From Allobrachymonas sp. (GTDB lineage Bacteria; Pseudomonadota; Gammaproteobacteria; Burkholderiales; Burkholderiaceae_C): DNA of 10,198 nucleotides. Both the position numbers and the translations under genes were made by a program. The stretch spans positions 1 through 10,198 of the forward strand of contig JAGOGU010000041.1 in the NCBI GenBank assembly GCA_017996515.1, written 5' to 3'. Shown here one piece after another: positions 1 through 5,913 of this stretch (the first letter of the stretch is position 1; each line of letters begins with the position of its first letter). Under the pieces are notes generated by a model. That model was given only the letters and a program-made list of their open reading frames with translations, did not search any database and had not been told where the DNA came from.

Positions 1-48
1 CATGTGCTGACTTGGCTGGCCGATCGGCATCGGCAAGAAGGAGCTTGA
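1..48 (+). CDS. Possible C-terminal tail of an upstream gene (partial)
   Basis: Frame 1 is open from the window edge and reads HVLTWLADRHRQEGA followed by TGA at 46-48. It stops 3 bases before the next ATG at 52, and the ribosome binding site of that gene lies inside these last codons. This arrangement is typical of translationally coupled operon genes. Only 15 residues are visible, so the family cannot be named, and a chance open frame is possible. The close spacing suggests that the gene at 52 belongs to an operon starting outside the window. Confidence 0.35.
   Translation, partial: HVLTWLADRHRQEGA
38..43 (+). promoter_or_regulatory. Ribosome binding site for the gene at 52
   Basis: AAGGAG lies 8 bases before the ATG at 52, a near-ideal Shine-Dalgarno sequence and spacing. 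It decides the start in favour of 52 over the internal ATG at 112, which would give a shorter, more canonical signal peptide. Confidence 0.7.
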
Positions 49-51
49 ACG

Positions 52-786
52 ATGAAAACCAACTTGCGGCATCTGCTGCATACAGGGTTGCCCCGTTGGT
101 GCAAAGATTCCATGCGGCGGCGCAGCGTACCGTGGCTGCTGGCGCTGGTTGCGGCGCAGGCCACAGCACAAGAAGTGATGGCACAAGCGATAGCACAGGT
201 GGGCGATGCGGGGCGGGCGACGGTGGTCGCAGCAGAGGCGGTGCAGCCAGCTTCTGCCGCCCAAGCCGTTACCCAAATTGCCGCCCCCGCTTGTTTTGAC
301 GAGGCGCAATGGCAGGCGCTGCAACAAAGCACGGCAGCACACATGACAAAAGACGGAAGTGCAACGCCGCATAAAGCCTTGCTGTATGTCTGGTCGCCGC
401 GCATGGTGTTTTCGGCCATTCATGCGCACGACGTGCAGCAAGAAGCACAGGCGCTGGGGTTGCGTTTTGTGCCGGTGCATGATGGACGTTTGCCGACCGA
501 AGAAGTGGCGCATGCCTTGGCCGTGTTGCCGCAAAAATTGCCTGTGGGCAGCGTGGCACCCAAACCGCACCCGTTGCAATCTTCGCAGGCGCTGTGCGCT
601 CCCAGCCTGGTAGAGCGCGATGCTTACCGGCACTTTCCCACTGCATGGGTGGTGCAGCAGGGTAGTTTCCATCCCGTGCCGCTGGTTTCGGCCATGCCGC
701 CGCAGTTTTGGCGCATGGGCCTGCAGCAGCGCTTGCAACAAGCAGGATCCTCTCGACAACCGACGGACACGGCCAGCTCCCCATGA
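52..786 (+). CDS. Exported protein of unknown function, thioredoxin-like without CxxC
   Basis: This is a 244-residue protein whose precise family I do not recognise. Residues 1-39 form a long signal peptide: a basic stretch (RRRS at 22-25), a hydrophobic core (PWLLALVAA) and a likely cleavage at ATA|QE, so it should act in the periplasm. Residues 40-80 are a low-complexity Ala/Gln/Val linker. The folded part (about 81-230) has features recalling a thioredoxin fold: a hydrophobic strand ending in WSPRM (114-118), where thioredoxins have WCxxC, and HFPTAWVVQQG (194-204), like the cis-proline strand of thioredoxins. Two cysteines, C81 and C182, remain outside the expected active site and could form a structural disulfide. 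The fold is my inference; export is well supported. It may be co-transcribed with a gene upstream of the window. The next gene starts 93 bp downstream on the same strand and is also exported. Confidence 0.7.
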   Translation: MKTNLRHLLHTGLPRWCKDSMRRRSVPWLLALVAAQATAQEVMAQAIAQVGDAGRATVVAAEAVQPASAAQAVTQIAAPACFDEAQWQALQQSTAAHMTKDGSATPHKALLYVWSPRMVFSAIHAHDVQQEAQALGLRFVPVHDGRLPTEEVAHALAVLPQKLPVGSVAPKPHPLQSSQALCAPSLVERDAYRHFPTAWVVQQGSFHPVPLVSAMPPQFWRMGLQQRLQQAGSSRQPTDTASSP

Positions 787-792
787 AACGGT

Positions 793-821
793 GCCGCGCA
801 TGCCTTTTTATGCCTCGCGGC
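793..821 (+). repeat. Short inverted repeat between the two exported-protein genes
   Basis: GCCGCG (793-798) and CGCGGC (816-821) are perfect complements separated by 17 bases. The T-run lies in the loop rather than after the stem, so this is not a normal intrinsic terminator. It could be a weak mRNA processing or attenuation hairpin, or chance. Confidence 0.3.
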
Positions 822-879
822 TTGTTGTCCCATCATCCTTATCGTTTCAACGATTGATCCAACAGCATGAACAAACAAT

Positions 880-2274
880 ATGAATAGACAGCATATTTTT
901 CCATTCGCTTCCCGCATATCCGGTATGTTCCGTATGACGTGCATGGCTCGTGCAACGCCCGGCCGTTATGGGGCGTTGCTGACAGCCTTGGCAGCCAGCG
1001 TGCTGTTGCCGTCGGCATGGGCGCAAGATGCGCGTCCTTCTGCTCATTCGGTTGTGCGTCCGGCTGCCACAACCAACTCCGCATCTATATCTGCATCTGC
1101 CGTAGCCGATGGGCAAGCCTGTATTGCCCCCAGTACGTTTGTGGAGCTGGGCGCGGATGTGGCTGGTACCGTCAAGGATTCGGAAGGCAAAGAGAGCGTG
1201 GCGCTGGGCATGTACGAGCGCATCAGCCCCGATGGGCGCTATGTGCTGCGCTCTTTTTCGGGGCGCAAGCTGGGCGATGTCAGCCTGCTGGAGCTGCCCG
1301 CTTTCGACGGAGCGGTCCTGGCCGCGTACTCCACGCCCCTGAGCAATGAGGCTTTTCCCGTGCAGGGCACATGGCGCTATCTGGTCAGCATCAGCGGGCA
1401 GCATTACCGCTTTGCAGATGTGCTGCGCGAAGGCGTCAAGGCCAAGCCCCTGTTCAAAGGCGGCATGACCGGGTTTTACGCCGTGGCGTCTGAACTGCCG
1501 GGCAGCCGGCCTGACGAAATCCGCATCCGATCGGTCAGCTGGCCCAACGCCAGCGGCAATACCGATAACCAGGGTATTGGCGCACTGGCGGCGCGTACGC
1601 TCACGGTCGATACCGCCAAGCACCGCATCACGGCCGATAGCGGTGTGCAGTATCTGTGCCGCCAACGGGTTTCGGAAGATGGCAGCATGTACGCCTTGCC
1701 CATGATCTCGGTCGATGGCACCGAATATGCCGCCATGCCGCAAATGCCCGTCAAGGGCGCAAGTACCATGCGCATCTTCGGCTTTGGCAATAGCGACAAC
1801 GGCTGCGAATTGCACGAAACATTCCAGCACAGCAGCGGCAAAACAATCTTTGGTTTTGCGCCGCGCGATGGGGCAGGCGCCGATGTGGCTTACGAATACC
1901 GCGGCCAAATCTGGTGGTACAGCCGTGCGCTGAAACAGGCATTCAATCTGGCGCCGCCGCCGCAAGTGGCGGGCGAAGATTTGCTGGCCAGCGCCTTTCC
2001 GGGCATGACGCGCGATGGCCGCGTGATTTATGCCAGCACCTTGCGCCATTGCGACAGCAACAACCAGAATTGCAGCCTGAAAGTGGGCTACACCATTGCC
2101 GATCCGTACCAGAGCAGGGCGTTTCAGGCGTACCGGCAGGCGCACCCCGAGCAAACCAAACATCTACCCGCCTGCATTCGCCGCAGCGACGTGCTGAAAG
2201 AGCGTGCAGCCTTTGCCGAGCTGCACGGCTTGCACCTGCCGAAGAGTAAAGCGCAAAGCAAGAATGGGGAATAG
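880..2274 (+). CDS. Exported protein of unknown function with PD40/TolB-like motifs
   Basis: A 464-residue protein as called from the ATG at 880. The signal peptide core is at residues 31-43, with a likely cleavage at AWA|QD (48/49). In-frame ATGs at 925, 934 and 943 would give more normal signal peptides; none of the four has a clear Shine-Dalgarno, so the start is uncertain and 925 is a good alternative. The mature protein contains three short motifs of the WD40-like/PD40 beta-propeller type: ISPDGRYVLRS (115-125), VSEDGSMYALP (264-274) and MTRDGRVIYAS (376-386). It has six mature cysteines (81, 260, 309, 391, 398, 432), an even number that suits disulfides in the periplasm. A beta-propeller binding role is inferred; no catalytic motif is visible. 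It follows another exported protein on the same strand and is closed by a strong terminator about 60 bp after its stop, so it is the last gene of its transcript. Confidence 0.75.
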   Translation: MNRQHIFPFASRISGMFRMTCMARATPGRYGALLTALAASVLLPSAWAQDARPSAHSVVRPAATTNSASISASAVADGQACIAPSTFVELGADVAGTVKDSEGKESVALGMYERISPDGRYVLRSFSGRKLGDVSLLELPAFDGAVLAAYSTPLSNEAFPVQGTWRYLVSISGQHYRFADVLREGVKAKPLFKGGMTGFYAVASELPGSRPDEIRIRSVSWPNASGNTDNQGIGALAARTLTVDTAKHRITADSGVQYLCRQRVSEDGSMYALPMISVDGTEYAAMPQMPVKGASTMRIFGFGNSDNGCELHETFQHSSGKTIFGFAPRDGAGADVAYEYRGQIWWYSRALKQAFNLAPPPQVAGEDLLASAFPGMTRDGRVIYASTLRHCDSNNQNCSLKVGYTIADPYQSRAFQAYRQAHPEQTKHLPACIRRSDVLKERAAFAELHGLHLPKSKAQSKNGE

Positions 2275-2319
2275 ACAATCTTGAGTGTTTCGACAAGCTG
2301 TTCTAACGACTGAAAACCA

Positions 2320-2426
2320 CCCCCACCCTGACCCTCCCCCGCAACAGCAGGGGAGGGAATTTTTTTACGTTGTGTCTTTGTCGCCTCTCTCCCGCCAAAG
2401 GCAGCAGAGAGAATGAACGGGGTGGG
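2320..2426. repeat. Composite palindromic repeat in the intergenic gap
   Basis: An outer inverted repeat, CCCACCC (2322-2328) against GGGTGGG (2420-2426), encloses two separate hairpins. The first is CCCTCCCC/GGGGAGGG at 2332-2357. The second is TCTCTC (2386-2391) with GAGAGA (2407-2412), containing a nested GCC/GGC stem at 2394-2402. A further inverted pair, GAATGAAC (2411-2418) and GTTCATTC (2447-2454), overlaps its right edge. The strongly strand-biased C-rich then G-rich make-up resembles the dispersed intergenic palindromes found in many proteobacteria. No transposase and no clear target-site duplication is visible. Whether it recurs in the genome cannot be told from one copy. Confidence 0.5.
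2332..2366 (+). terminator. Intrinsic terminator after the PD40-type gene
   Basis: An 8-bp perfect GC-rich stem, CCCTCCCC (2332-2339) with GGGGAGGG (2350-2357), has a 10-base loop and is followed by AA and seven T residues (2360-2366). It lies 57 bases after the stop codon at 2274 and reads in the same direction. It doubles as the left hairpin of the composite repeat. Confidence 0.8.
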
Positions 2427-2480
2427 CTTGCTGCCTCAACCTTTCGGTTCATTCCCCGTAGCGGGTGCAGTTACGCCCAG

Positions 2481-2514
2481 AAAGAAAAAAGATTGAGAAT
2501 TTGGATTCTCGGAA
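2481..2514 (-). terminator. Second (backup) terminator for ppk2
   Basis: Read on the minus strand, a hairpin with GAGAAT/ATTCTC arms (2495-2500 and 2505-2510, 4-base loop) is extended by GATT/AATC pairs across a 2-base bulge. It is followed by a run of six T (plus-strand A run at 2485-2490). It lies about 100 bases beyond the ppk2 stop, downstream of the stronger terminator at 2540-2569, so it would catch readthrough. Confidence 0.6.
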
Positions 2515-2539
2515 TCTTGGGAGCGCAGTAAAGGCCAAG

Positions 2540-2569
2540 AAAAAGGGCAACTATGCAGTTGCCCTTTTT
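2540..2569 (-). terminator. Main ppk2 terminator (bidirectional)
   Basis: A perfect 12-bp stem, AAAAAGGGCAAC (2540-2551) with GTTGCCCTTTTT (2558-2569), encloses a 6-base loop. The A/T tails are built into the stem, so it can end transcripts from either direction: ppk2 on the minus strand, and any readthrough from the exported-protein genes on the plus strand. It lies 45 bases beyond the ppk2 stop codon. Confidence 0.85.
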
Positions 2570-2614
2570 CGTGCGGAGCTGTCGAGGCAGACCCCGTATC
2601 AAGCACTTGGCCAA

Positions 2615-3853
2615 TCAACTGGCTGCGCGTGCAATGATGCCCTTGTCGTTGTATGTCATGGGGGGCAGGCGTCGTGTTTCGTCGATGGCATGTTCGCCTT
2701 TTTCATACAGCGCATTGGCGCGGCCCACGATCAGCGGGTCGGGCATGCCGATGTTGTCCATGTCTTTGTTGGCATAGGGCACTTTGTTGAGCACGTAGCG
2801 CATGGCGTTCAGGCGGGCGCGTTTTTTACAGTCGCTTTTGATGACGGTCCAAGGCGCATCGATGGTGTCGGTCTCAAAGAACATGGCTTCTTTGGCGCGA
2901 GTGTAGTCGTCCCATTTGTCAAGCGATGCCTTGTCGATGGGGCTGAGCTTCCATTGCTTGAGTGGGTGCAGTTCGCGTTCTTTGAAGCGGCGGCGCTGTT
3001 CTTCGCGGCTGACCGAGAACCAGAACTTGATCAGGTACACGCCGCTGCGGGTGAGCATGCGCTCGAACTGCGGCGCTTGCAGCATGAACTCGCGGTATTC
3101 CTCTTCGCTGCAAAAGCCCATCACACGTTCGACACCCGCGCGGTTGTACCAGGAGCGGTCGAACAGCACGATTTCGCCATGTGTGGGTAGATTGCGGATG
3201 TAGCGCTGGAAGTACCACTGGCCGCGTTCTTCGTCCGTGGGCTTTTCAAGCGCTACCACGCGCGCGCCCCGCGGGTTGAGGTGTTCCATGAAGCGCTTGA
3301 TAGAGCCGCCTTTGCCGGCGGCATCGCGCCCTTCAAACACGATGACGACGCGCGCGCCGGTTTCTTTGACCCAGGCTTGCATCTTCAGCAATTCGACTTG
3401 CAAGAGGTATTTCTGCTTCTCGTAATTGCGGCGGCTCATCAAGTTTTTATAAGGGTAGCCTCCTTTGCGCCAGTTGGGCGCCAGCTCGTCATCGGGCGAG
3501 ACTTTGGATTTGCCTTGCGTGGCTTCGGTTTGCTCCAGCATGCGTTGAATGGCGGCAATCTCGTCTTTGGAGCTGCGGCTGAGCAGAATCTGCATCGCTT
3601 CCAGTTTGTCGTCGGTATGTTCGAGAATGCTGGCAATGGCGACTTCGCGGCGCGTCAGCGCCTTGTGCGCTGCGTTGTGTACGGCAACTTTGGTCACGTT
3701 GGCAGGTGCCGTATTGCCCAGCACCACATCGCCCGATTGCACGCGGCGCGGTGCGGATTTGCTGCGTGTAGCAGGCCGGGAAGAAGATGGGGTGGCGGCC
3801 TTGGTTGTTGTGCGGGCAGGGGGCGAGGTGGAGGATGATTTGGATGTAGCCAT
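2615..3853 (-). CDS. ppk2: Polyphosphate kinase 2 (PPK2 family)
   Basis: A cytoplasmic nucleoside-phosphate kinase that transfers phosphate between polyphosphate and nucleotides; single-domain class I members typically convert ADP or GDP to the triphosphate. The protein has 412 residues from the ATG at 3853. Family marks are the Walker A loop GRDAAGKGG (175-183), the Walker B region VLFDRSWYNRAGVE (229-242), and the lid segment with KERELHPLKQWKLSPID (291-307) and DKWDDYTRAKEAMF (312-325). There is one kinase domain only, so this is not the two-domain class II type. Residues 1-37 are a low-complexity Ser/Thr/Ala/Pro/Lys/Arg tail, longer than in compact family members. A longer frame to a TTG at 3976 is open but would overlap the argA 3' end, so I prefer 3853, although no good Shine-Dalgarno is seen. 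argA lies 83 bp upstream on the same strand, so co-transcription is possible, and two terminators follow. The exact class and nucleotide preference are inferred. Confidence 0.92.
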   Translation of the reverse strand: MATSKSSSTSPPARTTTKAATPSSSRPATRSKSAPRRVQSGDVVLGNTAPANVTKVAVHNAAHKALTRREVAIASILEHTDDKLEAMQILLSRSSKDEIAAIQRMLEQTEATQGKSKVSPDDELAPNWRKGGYPYKNLMSRRNYEKQKYLLQVELLKMQAWVKETGARVVIVFEGRDAAGKGGSIKRFMEHLNPRGARVVALEKPTDEERGQWYFQRYIRNLPTHGEIVLFDRSWYNRAGVERVMGFCSEEEYREFMLQAPQFERMLTRSGVYLIKFWFSVSREEQRRRFKERELHPLKQWKLSPIDKASLDKWDDYTRAKEAMFFETDTIDAPWTVIKSDCKKRARLNAMRYVLNKVPYANKDMDNIGMPDPLIVGRANALYEKGEHAIDETRRLPPMTYNDKGIIARAAS

Positions 3854-3936
3854 AGCGTGATACCAAGAGGAGTGAAGAAACAGGAAAACGGAAAACGGGC
3901 GCGAAACAAGTGCAAGCGCAGGTTGCGATCGACTGC

Positions 3937-5283
3937 CTACAGCTTCTTGACCAGTACCTGGCTTTTTCTGTCCCAATTGTATTTGCGCTTGCGCGCTTCG
4001 GGCAGCCAGGTGGGATCTACCGCGGTGAAGCCGCGCTTGATGAACCAGTGCATGGTTCGGGTGGTGAGCACGAAAATGCTTTTCAGCCCCATGGCGCGGG
4101 CGCGTTGTTCGATGCGGCGCAGCAACTTGTCGCCATCGCCCTGGCCCTGTGATTGCGGGCTGACCGTGACCGAGGCCATTTCGGCCGTGCCGTCTTCGGG
4201 GTAGGGGTATAGCGCAGCACAGCCAAAAATCACGCCGTCGTGTTCGATCACAGTGTAGAGATGCGCATCGCGCTCGATCTCGTGGCGCTGGCGTTTGACC
4301 AAGGTGCCATCTTCTTCAAAAGGATGGATCAATTGCAGAATGGCGCCGACATCTTCGATGCTGGCTTCGCGCAGGCTTTCGAGCTTTTCGTCCACCACCA
4401 TGGTGCCGATGCCGTCGTGCATATAGATTTCGAGCAGGATGGAGCCATCCACCGCATAGGGAATGATGTGGCTGCGCTCTACGCCGTTGCGGCAGGCCGT
4501 GATGCAATGCCCCAGATAAAAGGCCAAGTCGGTTGGTTTTTCGGGGAAAGGCAGTTGCTGCAAAATGCGCTCGGCGTCGGCCAGCGGCAGCTCGGTGTCG
4601 ATGGGGTTGCTGTCGCCAGCAGGCTCCAGCGGTTTTTCAGGAATGCCAGGCACTTCGGCCACAAAGATCAGCTTGTCGGCGTGCAGTTCGCTGGCAATGG
4701 CTGTGGCCACGTTCTCCATGCTGAGGTTGAACGCCTCGCCCGTGGGCGAAAAACCCAGCGGCGAAAGCAGTACGATGGTCTCTTGGTCAAGCAGTTGCTG
4801 AATCAGCGTGACATCCACCTTGCGCACCAGGCCGCTGTGGTGGTAGTCCACCCCATCCACAATGCCCATGGGGCGGGCGGTGACGAAGTTGCCGGATACC
4901 ACTTTGACCGTGGCACCCGCCATGGGCGTATTGGGCAGCGCCTGGCTGAAGGCGGCTTCAACCTCGTAGCGCAGTTGGCCTGCGGCTTCCAGCACGCAGT
5001 CAAGCGCCACGGCGTCGGTAATGCGCACGCCCTTGTGGTAGCGAGGCTGCTGGCCTTTCAGCGCCAGTTGTTCGTTCACCTGCGGGCGAAAGCCATATAC
5101 CAGAATGATCTTGAGGCCCATGCTGTGAATCAGCGTCAGGTCTTGCACGATGTTGGGCAATTTGCCCGCTGCAATGGCTTCGCCCGGCACGCCCACCACC
5201 AATGTCTTGCCGCGGTGCATATGGATGTAGGGCGCAACGGATCTGAACCACGGAACGAAAGTGAAATTGAAAATGGCAGACAT
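3937..5283 (-). CDS. argA: N-acetylglutamate synthase (amino-acid N-acetyltransferase)
   Basis: Catalyses acetyl-CoA + L-glutamate to N-acetylglutamate, the first step of arginine synthesis, in the cytoplasm. The 448 residues from the ATG at 5283 fit the bacterial ArgA length (E. coli 443). The N-terminal half is an amino-acid-kinase-like domain (about 20-280) that in this family binds arginine for feedback inhibition; it shows GKTLVVGVPGEAI (25-37) and LVYGFRPQVNEQL (61-73), close to the E. coli segments. The C-terminal GNAT domain (about 300-448) holds the acetyl-CoA loop QGQGDGD (379-385) and the typical FVLTTRTMHWFIKRGF (404-419). The open frame extends to a TTG at 5328, but 5283 is the better start because the protein then begins shortly before the conserved WFRSVAPYIH. 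No clear Shine-Dalgarno precedes either start. The gene diverges from btuB across an 844-bp gap and is followed by ppk2. Its promoter was not confidently located. Confidence 0.95.
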   Translation of the reverse strand: MSAIFNFTFVPWFRSVAPYIHMHRGKTLVVGVPGEAIAAGKLPNIVQDLTLIHSMGLKIILVYGFRPQVNEQLALKGQQPRYHKGVRITDAVALDCVLEAAGQLRYEVEAAFSQALPNTPMAGATVKVVSGNFVTARPMGIVDGVDYHHSGLVRKVDVTLIQQLLDQETIVLLSPLGFSPTGEAFNLSMENVATAIASELHADKLIFVAEVPGIPEKPLEPAGDSNPIDTELPLADAERILQQLPFPEKPTDLAFYLGHCITACRNGVERSHIIPYAVDGSILLEIYMHDGIGTMVVDEKLESLREASIEDVGAILQLIHPFEEDGTLVKRQRHEIERDAHLYTVIEHDGVIFGCAALYPYPEDGTAEMASVTVSPQSQGQGDGDKLLRRIEQRARAMGLKSIFVLTTRTMHWFIKRGFTAVDPTWLPEARKRKYNWDRKSQVLVKKL

Positions 5284-5554
5284 GGCGATGGGTTGAAATA
5301 AACAGGCTCGAAAAAACAATCCAGACAAGCAGGCGACGACTACGGGTTGCAGGTAAGCATTACGGGCAAGCCAATGCCTGCTGCGCTCTTATTGTGCATG
5401 GATTTGGCGGGGCTGCCACAGCCTTGCAAAAAAGTGCAAATAGACACCATCCTAAAGGTTGTTTGATCGGCTGCTTTACGGTCCTGTTTTATGAGATGTT
5501 TGCCTGAAGCAACAGCCCATACAACAACCGAAGCAGCCACCGAAAGGTTGTTGC
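5284..5554. other. Divergent argA/btuB upstream region, left part
   Basis: I see no convincing gene in this 271-bp stretch; the open frames here are short, lack ribosome sites and have no recognisable product. It must contain the argA promoter (minus strand), but no strong -35/-10 pair stands out. Its visible content is a set of GGTTGTT/AACAACC repeats near the right end, annotated separately. Confidence 0.5.
5454..5553. promoter_or_regulatory. Repeated GGTTGTT/AACAACC motifs at the btuB promoter
   Basis: A perfect 10-base direct repeat AAAGGTTGTT occurs at 5454-5463 and 5543-5552. The second copy also forms an 8-bp perfect inverted repeat with CAACAACC (5522-5529) against GGTTGTTG (5546-5553), spaced by 16 bases. 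The inverted repeat covers the -35 zone and abuts the extended -10 element. This geometry suits a transcription-factor operator acting on btuB, argA or both, but no regulator is identified and chance is possible. Confidence 0.4.
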
Positions 5555-5560
5555 TATAAT
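5552..5560 (+). promoter_or_regulatory. Extended -10 promoter for the btuB operon
   Basis: TGCTATAAT is a perfect extended -10 (TGnTATAAT). No TTGACA-like -35 box is found at the normal distance, which extended -10 promoters tolerate. Transcription would start near 5567, about 55 bases before the cobalamin aptamer and about 560 bases before the btuB ATG. Confidence 0.65.
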
Positions 5561-5620
5561 TGGCACCCTTGCGTCACGAATGGGCTGTGTTGTCATGCCC
5601 CGCGTGGCGTATTGTCCTGT

Positions 5621-5913
5621 TTCAGGTGCCTGTGCGCTGCCGGTATGGCTGGCAGCCAAGGGTAAACGGGAACCGGGTGCGCTGGCATGCATGCGTTGCA
5701 ACAACGCCCATGCATCTGCCAGCAAGGCCCGGACTGCCCCCGCAACGGTGAGCAAGTGCGGGTGCATCATGCGCTGCATGGCAAGAGCGTGGCTCTTGGC
5801 TGGGCAGGCAGTCACTGTTTCGTATGGGCGCTGCGCCCACGGCCGCATCGATACGGCGATACGAAATGGGAAGGCGATGCATCAAAACTTGCAAGTCCGG
5901 ATACCGGCCTGAA
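5621..5913 (+). ncRNA. Cobalamin (adenosylcobalamin-type) riboswitch
   Basis: A cis-acting aptamer in the btuB leader that binds cobalamin and lowers expression of the B12 uptake genes. The conserved blocks appear in the right order: the 5' P1 strand TTCAGG (5621-5626) pairing with CCTGAA (5908-5913); a GCTGCC/GGCAGC helix (5636-5656); the ACGGGAACCGGGTG block (5666-5679), whose CCGGG pairs with CCCGG (5728-5732); the B12-box-like core GCCCCCGCAACGGTGAGC (5736-5753); GTCACTG (5811-5817) with GGGAAGGC (5868-5875) around a perfect TTTCGTAT/ATACGAAA stem (5818-5825, 5859-5866); and AAGTCCGGATACCGGCC (5893-5909). An unusually long hairpin at 5681-5723 extends the aptamer. Its position ahead of btuB-btuF-btuC confirms the role. 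The class (I, AdoCbl) is inferred from the GGGAAGGC element and overall architecture. Confidence 0.93.
5681..5723 (+). other. Long hairpin insertion inside the riboswitch
   Basis: Three stacked helices share one axis: GCTGGC (5681-5686) with GCCAGC (5718-5723); ATGCATG (5687-5693) with CATGCAT (5709-5715); and CGTTG (5694-5698) with CAACG (5702-5706). Only two 2-base bulges on the 3' side and a 3-base loop are unpaired, giving 18 base pairs. It sits in a part of cobalamin riboswitches known to vary in length. Confidence 0.7.

Noticed and set aside
783..857. A 24-residue ORF whose ATG overlaps the stop of the first exported-protein gene (ATGA)
   Set aside because: The overlap suggests coupling, but the peptide is very short, Cys/Arg-rich and unlike a known family, and part of it forms the inverted repeat at 793-821. 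Chance is more likely.
847..2163. A 438-codon open frame on the minus strand opposite the PD40-type gene
   Set aside because: It lies antisense to a gene with a signal peptide and domain-like motifs. Its translation is compositionally odd, rich in His, Arg, Ala and Gly, with no domain; a shadow of GC-rich codon use.
2320..2426. CRISPR-like or insertion-sequence origin for the palindromic region
   Set aside because: There are no regularly spaced direct repeats, no transposase and no clear target-site duplication.
3854..3976. TTG at 3976 as the ppk2 start
   Set aside because: It would overlap the argA coding end and add 41 residues with no family resemblance.
4240..5301. A 353-codon open frame on the plus strand opposite argA
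   Set aside because: ArgA on the other strand is certain by homology; this frame has no recognisable family and reflects codon bias.
5489..5848. A 119-codon minus-strand frame across the riboswitch
   Set aside because: It overlaps the promoter and conserved aptamer, and has no ribosome site or known product.
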